The notes under the pieces are model-generated. The model saw only the letters and a list, made by a program, of their open reading frames with translations. It was not told the DNA's origin and searched no databases. Positions 34,996 through 43,485 of a stretch of DNA of 64,000 nt are shown here, piece by piece. The stretch comes from Mucilaginibacter celer (GTDB lineage: Bacteria; Bacteroidota; Bacteroidia; Sphingobacteriales; Sphingobacteriaceae), in NCBI RefSeq assembly GCF_003576455.2, contig NZ_CP032869.1, positions 3,162,001 to 3,226,000 of the forward strand. The letters are read 5' to 3'. The translations under genes were made by a program, and so were the position numbers. Every line of letters starts with the position of its first letter. Position 1 is the first letter of the stretch.

Positions 34996-35045
34996 TGGAT
35001 TTTTGGGTGAGAGGTTGATTGGGTTGGATTAGGTGAGTGGTTGGG
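34996..35045. repeat. GGTGAGTGGTTG word repeat, copy 1
   Basis: The stretch combines GGTGAGAGGTTGATTGGG and AGGTGAGTGGTTGGGG. The reverse complement of the same wording occurs at 40530-40566 and a fragment at 37611-37623. Confidence 0.55.
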
Positions 35046-35052
35046 GTGATGA

Positions 35053-35274
35053 TTAGCTGTTATGATTGTTTCTTAAACGTTCGTTAGCCCATTGCTCCAT
35101 CAGTTCATTATTCCAGCCATTATTATTCCATAGCTTATCCATTTCCTTAGTTGCTGAGTTTGCGAAATATGAAGCCAAAATATCTTTTATTTCAAGCAAT
35201 TGACCATCTGCCAAATCGTAATTAAACAATTTAATAATTTCTAATTGCAGATTAGTTAATTTACTTTTGGTCAT
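35053..35274 (-). CDS. Small antitoxin-like protein without visible partner
   Basis: The 73-residue protein resembles a widespread small family I associate with type II antitoxins in cyanobacteria and Bacteroidota: LTNLQLEIIKLFNYDLADGQLLEIKDILASYFANSATKEMDKLW, ending with a WANERLR-type tail. Such proteins usually sit next to a PIN-type toxin gene. Neither side here has one: a ribosomal gene lies downstream and repeats lie upstream. It may be an orphan antitoxin or have another role. The start is supported by continuous family-like sequence from the first residues. Confidence 0.6.
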   Translation of the reverse strand: MTKSKLTNLQLEIIKLFNYDLADGQLLEIKDILASYFANSATKEMDKLWNNNGWNNELMEQWANERLRNNHNS

Positions 35275-35364
35275 TCTCTCTCAGTTGGACTATTAACAAA
35301 AATAATTAATATTTCCGTCTTATGTAAAAAGCCATTAAGGTTAGTTCTAACAAGAATAACTATG

Positions 35365-35445
35365 GCGTTACCTGCGGCCCGCGCTATCCGCTCATACTGC
35401 ACGGGCCTTAGCCACAAGGCCGGTATCCGCTACTATCGCTAACGC
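35365..35445. repeat. Structured GC-rich repeat, GCGTTA / TAACGC ends
   Basis: GCGTTA and TAACGC form the ends; inside, GGCCCG pairs with CGGGCC and GGCCTTAGCCACAAGGCC folds on itself. The GC-rich block stands out from its AT-rich surroundings. It looks like a dispersed repeat, but this is the only copy in the window. Confidence 0.55.
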
Positions 35446-35452
35446 AAATTTA

Positions 35453-35552
35453 GTCTGAATCAGAATTTTCAGAATTTGAAAATTTTCAGAATAATAAAGC
35501 GTTAACGTATAGATTCTGTTAATCATAAAATTCTGTAAATTCTGATTCAGAC
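35453..35552. repeat. Dispersed CAGAATTT inverted repeat, copy 2
   Basis: GTCTGAATCAGAATTTTCAG and CTGTAAATTCTGATTCAGAC form imperfect inverted ends. It lies 10 bases after the stop of the minus-strand M61 gene and matches the copies at 31842 and 45675. Confidence 0.88.
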
Positions 35553-35562
35553 AATAAAATAA

Positions 35563-37365
35563 TTACTTTCCCTCAGTCCAGTTTTTAAATATCTCAGCCT
35601 GCAATTTATCCGGATTGGGCAGCGGTGTTATCTTAAATGATTTCTCACGCTTTTTGCCCAGCGTTACATTGATATCCTTAGTAACACCGTCCTTTAAAAT
35701 CGTAAACTTCACAACATCACCCTCTTTACGATTATCGAGCGCCTTACCCAATGCTGCCGGTGTAGCAGCCTCGTCATCAATCTTTAAAACAATGCTGCGG
35801 CCACGGATGCCCACGTTCCAGGCAGGTGATTGGTAGCTTACGGTTGTAACCCGCATGGTATCGCGCACCTGGCGCATGTTTAATCCGGCCCAGGCGTTGG
35901 ATACCGTTTGGGTTGTGGTATCAACCGCAAGCCCACCATAAGCAAAGTATTTGGGATAATCGGGCGGTTTAACTGTCGAAGCATATTCAAATACTTCGGC
36001 TAATGGTGCACCGGCGATTTTTTCGCACTCATCCCTAAACTCCTGCTCGGTAAAGCCACGTTTTAATTTTTTGTAGTATTTGTAGTAAAGCAGGCGCATT
36101 ACATCATCAAGCGTTCTTTTGTTTTGAGTTGCGTTACGGATACTAAAATCGAGCATCAAACCTAAAATAGGGCCTTTATCATAGTACGAGATGGTTTTAT
36201 TAAAATCATCGCCCTGCCTGCCGTTTGGCCCATCGTCCCAAGTGTTATAGCTGGCTTGCGTGGCCGATTGGTATAAATGCCCCGGTTGGTTTTCGTAATT
36301 GCGCAGGTTGTTCTGAAAATCGCCGAACATATCTTCGTTGTTCATTAAACCGGCATGGCGGGTAACCATGTACTCGTAATAAACCGTAAACCCTTCCGAT
36401 ACCCAAAGCATATTGGTATGGTTCTCTTTAGAGTAATCAAACGGACCGAGCTCAACCGGTCTTATCCGTTTCACATTATAATGATGAAAATACTCGTGTG
36501 CTATAAAGTTATATAGTTTTTTACGGGCTTCGGGCGTATTGAAACCTTCGCCACCGCTAAAGCTTAATGAGGTTGAGTTTAAGTGTTCGATACCGCCGCC
36601 ACCTGCGCCTATGGATAAAAAAGTATAATGCGTGTAAGGGATCTCACCGATGATACCGCTGGCCGTAACTACAATCTTTTTCAGATCATCCATAAAGCCC
36701 TGCCTATCGAAAGACGGTAATTTGTACCCTATAAAATTGTGAGGTTTATTCTGAACATCAAAAGGAGGCAATACTTCCAGTTCTCCCATTAAAAAGGGGC
36801 TATCATAAAGCACATCAAAATCATCTGCTTTATAAACATGGTGTTGGCCTTTCAGTGTATCCAGCCCGGTTGCTACCAGACCCTTCCATTTGCTGTAAGG
36901 TTTCATTTTGATGGTAACCGGGTGGCGTAGTTCCTGATCGAGGTACATGAACAGGCCACCGGGAGTAACGTAACCACGAGTTTCATCAAGATACACGTTG
37001 CCAACAAACGGCACTACTGCTTTTACATCATAGCTTATCTTTACATCACCGGCTGTTGGGTTGGCAACCTTCCAGGTATCTTTATTGGGCTTGTCAAATT
37101 TGAGGGCAGCACCTTTGGCATCGGTTACGGTAAAATTTTGAACCGCTCCGGCAAAATCTATCAGTTGATAGTACCCCGGCGTCCAAACGCACATTTTAAA
37201 ACCGAGCGTTTTGAGGTGGGTTTTATTGGTAAGCTCAACATGGTACAAATTCCCGGCGGCATTTTCCATTGATACCGAATACTGCATATTAGCCGGCTGC
37301 TGCGCCCATGCACCAGCGCTTAAAAACATGGTGCAGGCAAACGTTAGCTTGTAAAGTATTTTCAT
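35563..37365 (-). CDS. M61-family metallopeptidase with PDZ domain
   Basis: M61 glycyl aminopeptidases are zinc enzymes exported to the periplasm. The 600-residue protein has a signal peptide (1-21, ending AWAQ), an N-terminal beta domain, the zinc motif HEYFH at 290-294 with the third ligand in WVSEGFTVYYE (about 325), and a C-terminal PDZ-like domain near 490-570 (IRGRSIVLKIDDEAATPAALGKAL). The length and GGIEHLNS before the zinc motif match the M61 family. It stands alone between two repeats. The natural substrate is unknown. Confidence 0.9.
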   Translation of the reverse strand: MKILYKLTFACTMFLSAGAWAQQPANMQYSVSMENAAGNLYHVELTNKTHLKTLGFKMCVWTPGYYQLIDFAGAVQNFTVTDAKGAALKFDKPNKDTWKVANPTAGDVKISYDVKAVVPFVGNVYLDETRGYVTPGGLFMYLDQELRHPVTIKMKPYSKWKGLVATGLDTLKGQHHVYKADDFDVLYDSPFLMGELEVLPPFDVQNKPHNFIGYKLPSFDRQGFMDDLKKIVVTASGIIGEIPYTHYTFLSIGAGGGGIEHLNSTSLSFSGGEGFNTPEARKKLYNFIAHEYFHHYNVKRIRPVELGPFDYSKENHTNMLWVSEGFTVYYEYMVTRHAGLMNNEDMFGDFQNNLRNYENQPGHLYQSATQASYNTWDDGPNGRQGDDFNKTISYYDKGPILGLMLDFSIRNATQNKRTLDDVMRLLYYKYYKKLKRGFTEQEFRDECEKIAGAPLAEVFEYASTVKPPDYPKYFAYGGLAVDTTTQTVSNAWAGLNMRQVRDTMRVTTVSYQSPAWNVGIRGRSIVLKIDDEAATPAALGKALDNRKEGDVVKFTILKDGVTKDINVTLGKKREKSFKITPLPNPDKLQAEIFKNWTEGK

Positions 37366-37490
37366 GCTATGAAAGGGTTTTGCCGAATATAATGAACCGG
37401 AATTTATTAAAATGGCTACTTACTGTAAATTAGCATGAAAGATGAGGAGAGTGATTTTAAAAGGATAAAATTCACAAGCACATAGCTTCA

Positions 37491-37597
37491 CCACCACGTC
37501 ATTGCGAGGAACGAAGCAATCGCGAACTATGCAGGGCAGACGTGCATATCCGCTCGGCTTCCGTGCGATTGCTTCGTTCCTCGCAATGACGTGGTGG
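37491..37597. repeat. Dispersed palindromic repeat (GTCATTGCGAGG family), copy 2
   Basis: CCACCACGTCATTGCGAGG and CCTCGCAATGACGTGGTGG form nearly perfect ends, with AACGAAGCAATCGC and GCGATTGCTTCGTT inside. The interior is the inverse of the copy at 14660-14743. Confidence 0.9.
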
Positions 37598-37623
37598 AAA
37601 AAAGTACAAGGTCAACCACTCAC

Positions 37624-39768
37624 CTACTTCTCAATCCCCTCCAAAGCAAATAAAAACGCGTAATTCAAAGCTTCATCCTTCAAATAATCAAACCTTCCGG
37701 ATGCACCGCCATGTCCAAAATCCATATTGGTGTGCAGCATCAGCACGTTGTTATCGGTTTTGGTTGCCCGTAGTTTGGCCACCCATTTGGCAGGCTCAAA
37801 GTACTGCACCTGGCTATCATGCAGACCGGTTACTACCAGCATATTCGGGTAAGCCTTCTTCTCCACGTTTTCATACGGCGAATAGCTTTTCATGTATTTG
37901 TAAGCATCTTCGTTTTTAGGATTGCCCCATTCGTCAAATTCGTTGGTGGTTAGCGGGATGCTTTCGTCGAGCATGGTGTTCACTACGTCAACAAACGGAA
38001 CTTCGGCAATGATGCCATGCCACAGGTCGGGAGCCATGTTGGCTACCGCGCCCATGAGCAGGCCGCCAGCGCTGCCGCCTTCGGCATAAAGATGTTCTTT
38101 GCTGGTGTATTTTTGATCTACGAGGTATTTGCCGCAGTCGATAAAATCGGTGAAAGTGTTTTTCTTTTTCATCAGCTTGCCATCCAGGTACCATTGGCGG
38201 CCCATCTCCTGCCCTCCGCGGATGCCGGCAATGGCAAACGCGAAGCCCCGGTTAAGCAGACTTAAGCGCGCACTTGAAAAATATACATCATCAGTATAAC
38301 CGTACGATCCGTAGCCGTAAAGCAACAAGGGGGCTTTACCATCTTTTTCAAAACCTTTTTTATACACCAGCGAGATCGGCACTTTAGTACCATCAGTAGC
38401 AGTGGCATAAAGGCGCTCGGTAACATAACCGTCCGCTTTGTAGCCGCCCAATACTTCCTGTTGCTTCATCAGCTTTGATTCTTTGGTTTCCATGTTGTAA
38501 TCAAAGGTTGATGACGGCGTAACGAGCGAGGTATAGCTATACCTTAAGGTTTTGCTACTGTAATCGGGATTGGCACCAACGTAAATAGCGTAAGCAGCTT
38601 CCTTAAAATCAACATAATGCTCGTTGCCCGATGCCAGGTTGCGCACCCTGAATTGGTTCAGTCCGTTTTTACGCTCGGTAATTACGATGAAATCTTTAAA
38701 CTCTTCAACGCCTTCCAATAACACATCCTTACGGTGAGGGATCACCTCCTTCCAGTTGCTGCTTTCAGTTTTGTCAAGCGGGCATTCCATCAGTTTAAAG
38801 TTGATAGCATCCTGATTGGTTGTTATCAAAAACTTATCGGCAAGGGCAGTAACGCTGTACAATACATCTTTAACGCGGGGCTGGAAAATTCCGAAAGCAT
38901 CGTTAGGTTTAGCTGCATCCAGGTACCTGATCTCGGATGAGAGCGTAGCCCTCGATTCAATAAAAATATAATCGCCCGATTTTGATTTATCTACACCGAT
39001 ATAGTTCGATTTATCTTTTTCTTCATAAACAACCGCATCAGCATCTTTAGCACCCAGTGTATGGCGTTTGATTTTTTCGGTTAGTAGTGTTTCTGGATTT
39101 TTAGCCGTGTAAAACAACGTTTTATTATCCTTTGCCCAAACAGAACCGCCGGATGTATTGATCAGTGCATCAGCATAAATCTCGCCGGTTTCGAGGTTTT
39201 TAATATGTATGATGTACTGGCGGCGCGAAACCATATCCACCCCATAAGCCAGCAATTTATTATCCGGACTAACATTAAACCCTGTGGCCGAATAATAGCT
39301 ATGCCCCTTGGCCAGTTCATCTACATCCAGCAAAACCTCTTCTTTAGCATCCAGGCTTCCTTTTTTACGGCAGTATTTGTAATACTGCGCCCCCTCATCA
39401 GTACGCGAATAGTAGTAGTAACCGTTTTTCAATACCGGTACCGACTCATCTTTCTCTTTGATCCGGCCTTTCATTTCATCAAACAGTTGTTTTTGAAACT
39501 GTTTGGTGCCACTCATCATGGTATCCAGGTAGGTATTTTCGGCTTTCAGGTAATCAACAGCTTTAGTACTATCGGGACCTTTTTTAAAGTAGTCGATCAT
39601 CCAATAGTAGTTATCAACAACTTTATCGTTGTGAATATCGCGGATATGCTGTTTAATTTCGGCAACGGGTGGTTTTACGTCGGGCCATTTATACATAGTA
39701 GTTTCTGTTTTTTGTTTGCACGAAGCGGCAAAGATCAAAATACTTACCGGGATAATGATTTTTTTCAT
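37624..39768 (-). CDS. ptrB: S9 oligopeptidase B-like serine peptidase, lipoprotein
   Basis: The 714-residue enzyme has a seven-bladed propeller followed by an alpha/beta hydrolase domain, as in the prolyl oligopeptidase family. The triad is visible as Ser566 in EGGSAGG, Asp651 in GLHDSQV and His686 in FGHGGASGR. The last motif and KSYSPYENV match oligopeptidase B, which cuts peptides after basic residues. Unlike the cytosolic enterobacterial enzyme, it starts with a lipoprotein signal (IFAASC, Cys17), so it should be anchored in the envelope. The gene is alone, with an AAAAGGTT/AACCTTTT inverted repeat just upstream of its start. Confidence 0.88.
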   Translation of the reverse strand: MKKIIIPVSILIFAASCKQKTETTMYKWPDVKPPVAEIKQHIRDIHNDKVVDNYYWMIDYFKKGPDSTKAVDYLKAENTYLDTMMSGTKQFQKQLFDEMKGRIKEKDESVPVLKNGYYYYSRTDEGAQYYKYCRKKGSLDAKEEVLLDVDELAKGHSYYSATGFNVSPDNKLLAYGVDMVSRRQYIIHIKNLETGEIYADALINTSGGSVWAKDNKTLFYTAKNPETLLTEKIKRHTLGAKDADAVVYEEKDKSNYIGVDKSKSGDYIFIESRATLSSEIRYLDAAKPNDAFGIFQPRVKDVLYSVTALADKFLITTNQDAINFKLMECPLDKTESSNWKEVIPHRKDVLLEGVEEFKDFIVITERKNGLNQFRVRNLASGNEHYVDFKEAAYAIYVGANPDYSSKTLRYSYTSLVTPSSTFDYNMETKESKLMKQQEVLGGYKADGYVTERLYATATDGTKVPISLVYKKGFEKDGKAPLLLYGYGSYGYTDDVYFSSARLSLLNRGFAFAIAGIRGGQEMGRQWYLDGKLMKKKNTFTDFIDCGKYLVDQKYTSKEHLYAEGGSAGGLLMGAVANMAPDLWHGIIAEVPFVDVVNTMLDESIPLTTNEFDEWGNPKNEDAYKYMKSYSPYENVEKKAYPNMLVVTGLHDSQVQYFEPAKWVAKLRATKTDNNVLMLHTNMDFGHGGASGRFDYLKDEALNYAFLFALEGIEK

Positions 39769-39774
39769 CGGATA

Positions 39775-39801
39775 AAAGGTTTAAAGTACTGAACCTTTTA
39801 A
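39775..39801. promoter_or_regulatory. Inverted repeat upstream of the S9 peptidase gene
   Basis: AAAAGGTTTAAAGTACTGAACCTTTT has eight-base arms around a 10-base centre, just before the start codon. It may be an operator or a leader hairpin. Confidence 0.35.
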
Positions 39802-39893
39802 AGTTAGGTTTAAGAAATGGGAAAGGCAATAGAAGCCGATCATTTCTATCGGAACTGTTTATCCATTCTACGGCTATCCGGTTCTAAACAGCT

Positions 39894-40260
39894 TTATGTT
39901 ATCCAACAAACATTGGCCCGCTCAATCGCCGCGGGGAGGCTTTGTTCTTTTTCTTGATAAAAAGAACCAAAACCGAGTAAAACGAGCTCATGAGTACCTT
40001 TAAAAAACAAATAATATAACGAATAAATCAAGTCACCAGGAAGGCTTCTTTGCGCTACGGTCCGCGCTCGCGCCCCATCCCTCAGCCTTTGCCCTGCAAA
40101 CCAGGCAGAACCACGGGCTGCTAAATTTTGCCCTACTGCGTTCGCTCCCACCCTGCGCTTCTGCAAAAAGTAGCTATGCCCCTCCCCACGCTCAAGGCCA
40201 CCATCGTTCTGCCCGCTTTCACCCGAAGCTTTCCTACTGACGGAAAAACATTTCCCTCCG
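39894..40260. repeat. Non-coding block resembling a dispersed Bacteroidota intergenic repeat
   Basis: About 370 bases contain TTCTTTTTCTTGATAAAAAG, which is a self-complementary phrase, then a GC-rich stretch. A minus-strand reading frame crosses it but its composition is unlike a real protein, so I treat it as non-coding. I recall similar blocks between genes in related genomes, but cannot check this. Confidence 0.4.
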
Positions 40261-40289
40261 AACAAACTATGTGGTATTAAAATAAAGCG

Positions 40290-40500
40290 CACAAAAAAAC
40301 CTTTGCGCCTTAGCCTCTTTGCGCACTTAAAACTCACCAACAATCCACAAACAATCTTTGCGTCTTCGCGCCTTTGCGTGCCTAAAACTAACCAGCAACC
40401 CACAAAAAACCTTTACGCCTTAACCTCTTTGCACACTTAAAACTCACCAACCATCCACAAAAAACTTTTGCGTCTTAGCGGCTTCGCGTGTCTGAAATCT
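40290..40500. repeat. Four tandem units of 55-56 bp
   Basis: Units begin at 40290, 40346, 40401 and 40456, each with CACAAA, then CTTTGCGCCTTAGC or CTTTGCGTCTTCGC variants, then CTTTGCGC/GCGTG and ACTCACCAACAATCC-like ends. The units differ from each other by several bases. Confidence 0.8.
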
Positions 40501-40529
40501 CAAACTTTCTACTCCGGAAAACCTATACA

Positions 40530-40566
40530 ACCACTCACCAAATCAACCCAATCAACCACTCACCAA
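40530..40566. repeat. GGTGAGTGGTTG word repeat, copy 2 (inverted)
   Basis: CAACCACTCACCAAATC and CAACCCAATCAACCACTCACC are the reverse complement of the wording at 34996-35045. Confidence 0.55.
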
Positions 40567-40572
40567 ATAAAA

Positions 40573-40600
40573 AAACCACCTGCTAATACTAACAGGTGGC
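40573..40600 (-). terminator. Terminator after ppc
   Basis: CCACCTG and CAGGTGG pair over seven bases with a 10-base loop, followed on the minus strand by a run of T. It lies about 30 bases past the ppc stop. Confidence 0.7.
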
Positions 40601-40630
40601 GGGAACATATAAAATTAAAACAATAAACTG

Positions 40631-43207
40631 CTAAGCCAGGTTACGGCCGGCATTTACTATACCGTAAACCGTACGGATCACAAGCTTGTTGTAAACATCA
40701 TTAAGCTCGGTGTCTTTTTCGTTATTTAAACATTGCAGGGCATAGTGCTGGATAATTACCAGCGGCAACACAATCTTCTCGCGGATGGCGATAGAACGGC
40801 GCTCAACCGGGTATTCTTCCATCAGTACGGTGCTGCCGGTTAGTTCGAGCAACATTTCGCGGGTAAGTACAAACTCGTCTTTCAGCGTTTTCCAGAACTC
40901 ACCGAATTTCTCGTCCTGCTCTAAGTATGCTGTTACGCGGAAATCAGATTTTGACATCGACATCATACAGTTATCCAGCATGGTTTTAAAGAAACCTGAT
41001 GTTTGATAAAGTTCTTTGATCTCGTCCCAACCGCCGCTTTCTTTTACACTTTTCAGCGCGGTACCTACACCGTAAAAACCGGGGATGCTTTGTTTCAACT
41101 GGCTCCATGAAGTTACAAAGCTGATAGCCCTTAAATCTTCCAGTTTCAGTTGCGCACCGGCGTTACGTTTAGTTGGACGGCTGCTGATATTGATTCTCGA
41201 TAATAATTTCAGCGGACTGAATTTTTCCAAATATTCTACAAACAGCGGATGCGCGCGCAGATCAACAAACAGCTTGTAGCTGATATCGGCCATTTGCTGA
41301 ATCAATTCTTTATGGCGGCTATCCAGCAAATCGTTACGGTTTGGATGCAGGGCTGATACCACGCCCGCGTTAATCAGCTGCTCCATGTTAAACCTTGCGG
41401 TTTCAACCGACCCGTATTGCGAGCTTACAGTTTGCCCCTGGATGGTTAACTGGATATGATCGTTAGCGATCTCATTACCCATCGATGCATAAAAACGGTG
41501 AGTTTTACCACCACCACGTGCCGGCGGACCACCCCTGCCATCAAAAAACGCCAGTTGGATACCATATTTACGGGCCATAGCGGTAAGCTCAACTTTAGCC
41601 TTGTAAATAGACCAGTTAGCCATTAAATAACCGCCATCTTTAGTACTATCCGAGAAACCAAGCATAATGGTTTGCTGGTTGCCGCGGTTTTTCAGGTGTT
41701 CGGCGTAAAACGGATGCGTGTATAACTGCTCCATAATACCGGCCGCATGTTCCAAATCGTTCACAGTTTCAAACAGCGGCATAAAATCAATGCTAAGGTT
41801 GTCTTTTTTCCAACCGCTCCATAAAAACAGGTCGATAAGCTGAAGGATATCAGATGCACGCTGGCAATTGCTGATAATAAAGCGCTGGCAAGCTTTTTCG
41901 CCATTGCCTTTCTGTATTTCCTTAACCAGCCTTATAGTATCCAGCGTATCGTGGATCATGGCGTCCTGCTCTTCTTCAGGGCAAACAAAATCAGCCTCTT
42001 TAAATATGATGGCCTTTATTTTCTCTACTTCGCTTAGTTCGCCGTAGCCTTCAGGTACTTCGGTATCAATATTTTTGGTACAGTATTCAAATACTTTGCG
42101 CAAAATGCGGCTATCCTGCCTGATATCCAGCGTTGCAAAATAGCATCCAAACAGGCGCACCTTCTGGATCATATCCTCAACAATATCAACAAACAAACCG
42201 TCGTGATCTTTCAGGATAACCTGTTTTATTGAAAGCAACAGTTCCAATATCTCGCCTTGCAAATCAACCGGGGTTAATTGCTCATTAGCATTCCGGTAAA
42301 ACAGGCTTTCCAGTTTGGCCATAGCCTGCTCCACACCGCGGAAAGTTATACGGCGTTTCAGCGTACGGAAATCGCGGTAGTAACACCTGAACAGACGCGT
42401 ACGCAGGTAAGCAGCTACTTCTTTAGTGGTTTGGGTGGTTACGTTAGGGTTACCATCACGGTCGCCGCCCGGCCAAAAGCCAAGCTCCAATATCTGGCGG
42501 CTCGCAGCGTCGATGTCAAACTCATCTTCAAGCTTAGCCTGAATGTCTGATATGGCATGGTAAAATATATTTTCCAAAAACCACGACAGGCTGATGGCTT
42601 CATCAACCGGCGTTGGCGATGTTTTATTAAAGAAAGGAGTTTTGCCCAATTGTTGCAACAACACATCGATATTGGTAATATCGTTGGTTTTTACGGCTTC
42701 AATCAGGTCGGTCATGATGCCTAATACCGTACCAGGATAAAACTGGGTTGGGTGTGCGGTAAGTACCAGGCGTAATGAAAAATCTTTCAGCTTTTCGCTA
42801 ATGTCCTGGCGGGCCTCATCGCTAATAGCAGCATGTTGCAAAAGGCTTTGCAGGGTACCACTATCATCAAACTTACCTATTTTATTAAATGACGAATCTT
42901 CAATGGCATCAAACAAAACTACCTGACGTTCAATATACTGAATAAACCTGAACATACGGTTGATCTGTTCCCGGTGATCGATATCCGGTACGTACTTTTC
43001 GAAAAACGATTCGATGATCTCGGTTGGCGAGCCATGGGTAATAGCACCCTTTTCGCAATGTGAACTGAAGAACGGCAATAAGATACCGGTATCTTTTACC
43101 TGGTAAAACGGTAGCGTTTGAAACAAACTGTTATATAACTCAAATCGGGTAACAACCTCGTTGTTAAAGGCTGCTTCTCTTTGGTTGAGTTTTAACGTTG
43201 GCGACAT
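40631..43207 (-). CDS. ppc: Phosphoenolpyruvate carboxylase
   Basis: PEPC adds bicarbonate to phosphoenolpyruvate to give oxaloacetate, refilling the TCA cycle. The 858-residue length is near the usual 880-930. The main active-site motifs are present: VLTAHPTQF with the catalytic His near residue 155, GFSDSTKDGGYLMANW with the PEP-binding Lys near 520, and FDGRGGPPARGGG with the bicarbonate loop near 555-570. The C-terminus ends NAGRNLA, with the terminal amidating-type sequence close to the usual NTG. It is monocistronic and divergent from the FUSC gene. Confidence 0.96.
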   Translation of the reverse strand: MSPTLKLNQREAAFNNEVVTRFELYNSLFQTLPFYQVKDTGILLPFFSSHCEKGAITHGSPTEIIESFFEKYVPDIDHREQINRMFRFIQYIERQVVLFDAIEDSSFNKIGKFDDSGTLQSLLQHAAISDEARQDISEKLKDFSLRLVLTAHPTQFYPGTVLGIMTDLIEAVKTNDITNIDVLLQQLGKTPFFNKTSPTPVDEAISLSWFLENIFYHAISDIQAKLEDEFDIDAASRQILELGFWPGGDRDGNPNVTTQTTKEVAAYLRTRLFRCYYRDFRTLKRRITFRGVEQAMAKLESLFYRNANEQLTPVDLQGEILELLLSIKQVILKDHDGLFVDIVEDMIQKVRLFGCYFATLDIRQDSRILRKVFEYCTKNIDTEVPEGYGELSEVEKIKAIIFKEADFVCPEEEQDAMIHDTLDTIRLVKEIQKGNGEKACQRFIISNCQRASDILQLIDLFLWSGWKKDNLSIDFMPLFETVNDLEHAAGIMEQLYTHPFYAEHLKNRGNQQTIMLGFSDSTKDGGYLMANWSIYKAKVELTAMARKYGIQLAFFDGRGGPPARGGGKTHRFYASMGNEIANDHIQLTIQGQTVSSQYGSVETARFNMEQLINAGVVSALHPNRNDLLDSRHKELIQQMADISYKLFVDLRAHPLFVEYLEKFSPLKLLSRINISSRPTKRNAGAQLKLEDLRAISFVTSWSQLKQSIPGFYGVGTALKSVKESGGWDEIKELYQTSGFFKTMLDNCMMSMSKSDFRVTAYLEQDEKFGEFWKTLKDEFVLTREMLLELTGSTVLMEEYPVERRSIAIREKIVLPLVIIQHYALQCLNNEKDTELNDVYNKLVIRTVYGIVNAGRNLA

Positions 43208-43485
43208 AGTAAAAAATTAAATTGAGGTAAAATTGATTGGTTTAGCCTGAGGCCTTTTTCCGGGGGGTGAATTTACTGATCTTTAATTTAATTTCATTAA
43301 AAAGTAAATATTTATTAACACGATTATGCAATTAATATGATTTTCATCAAAAAAATGACCATAAATTAAAATTATGTAAATTTACAACCGCATTTTTGGC
43401 CTGTAAATTATATTAATAAAAACAGCGCCGGGGCAAACAAATTTTCTTATAATAGTTGGGCTATTTACAACGTATACCTGTTACC

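Noticed and set aside
30674-35274. A nucleotide-based defence system around the DAC-like gene
   Set aside because: Neighbours are a small unknown gene, pnp and rpsO; no effector, nuclease or pore-forming gene is present, so no system can be supported.
39894-40403. A 169-codon minus-strand frame in the ppc-S9 spacer
   Set aside because: It runs across the repeat block and the first tandem units, and its product has repeat-like, low-complexity composition without a recognisable domain.
40290-40500. A CRISPR-like array
   Set aside because: The four 55-56 bp units are diverged along their whole length, with no constant repeats separated by unique spacers, and no cas genes are near.
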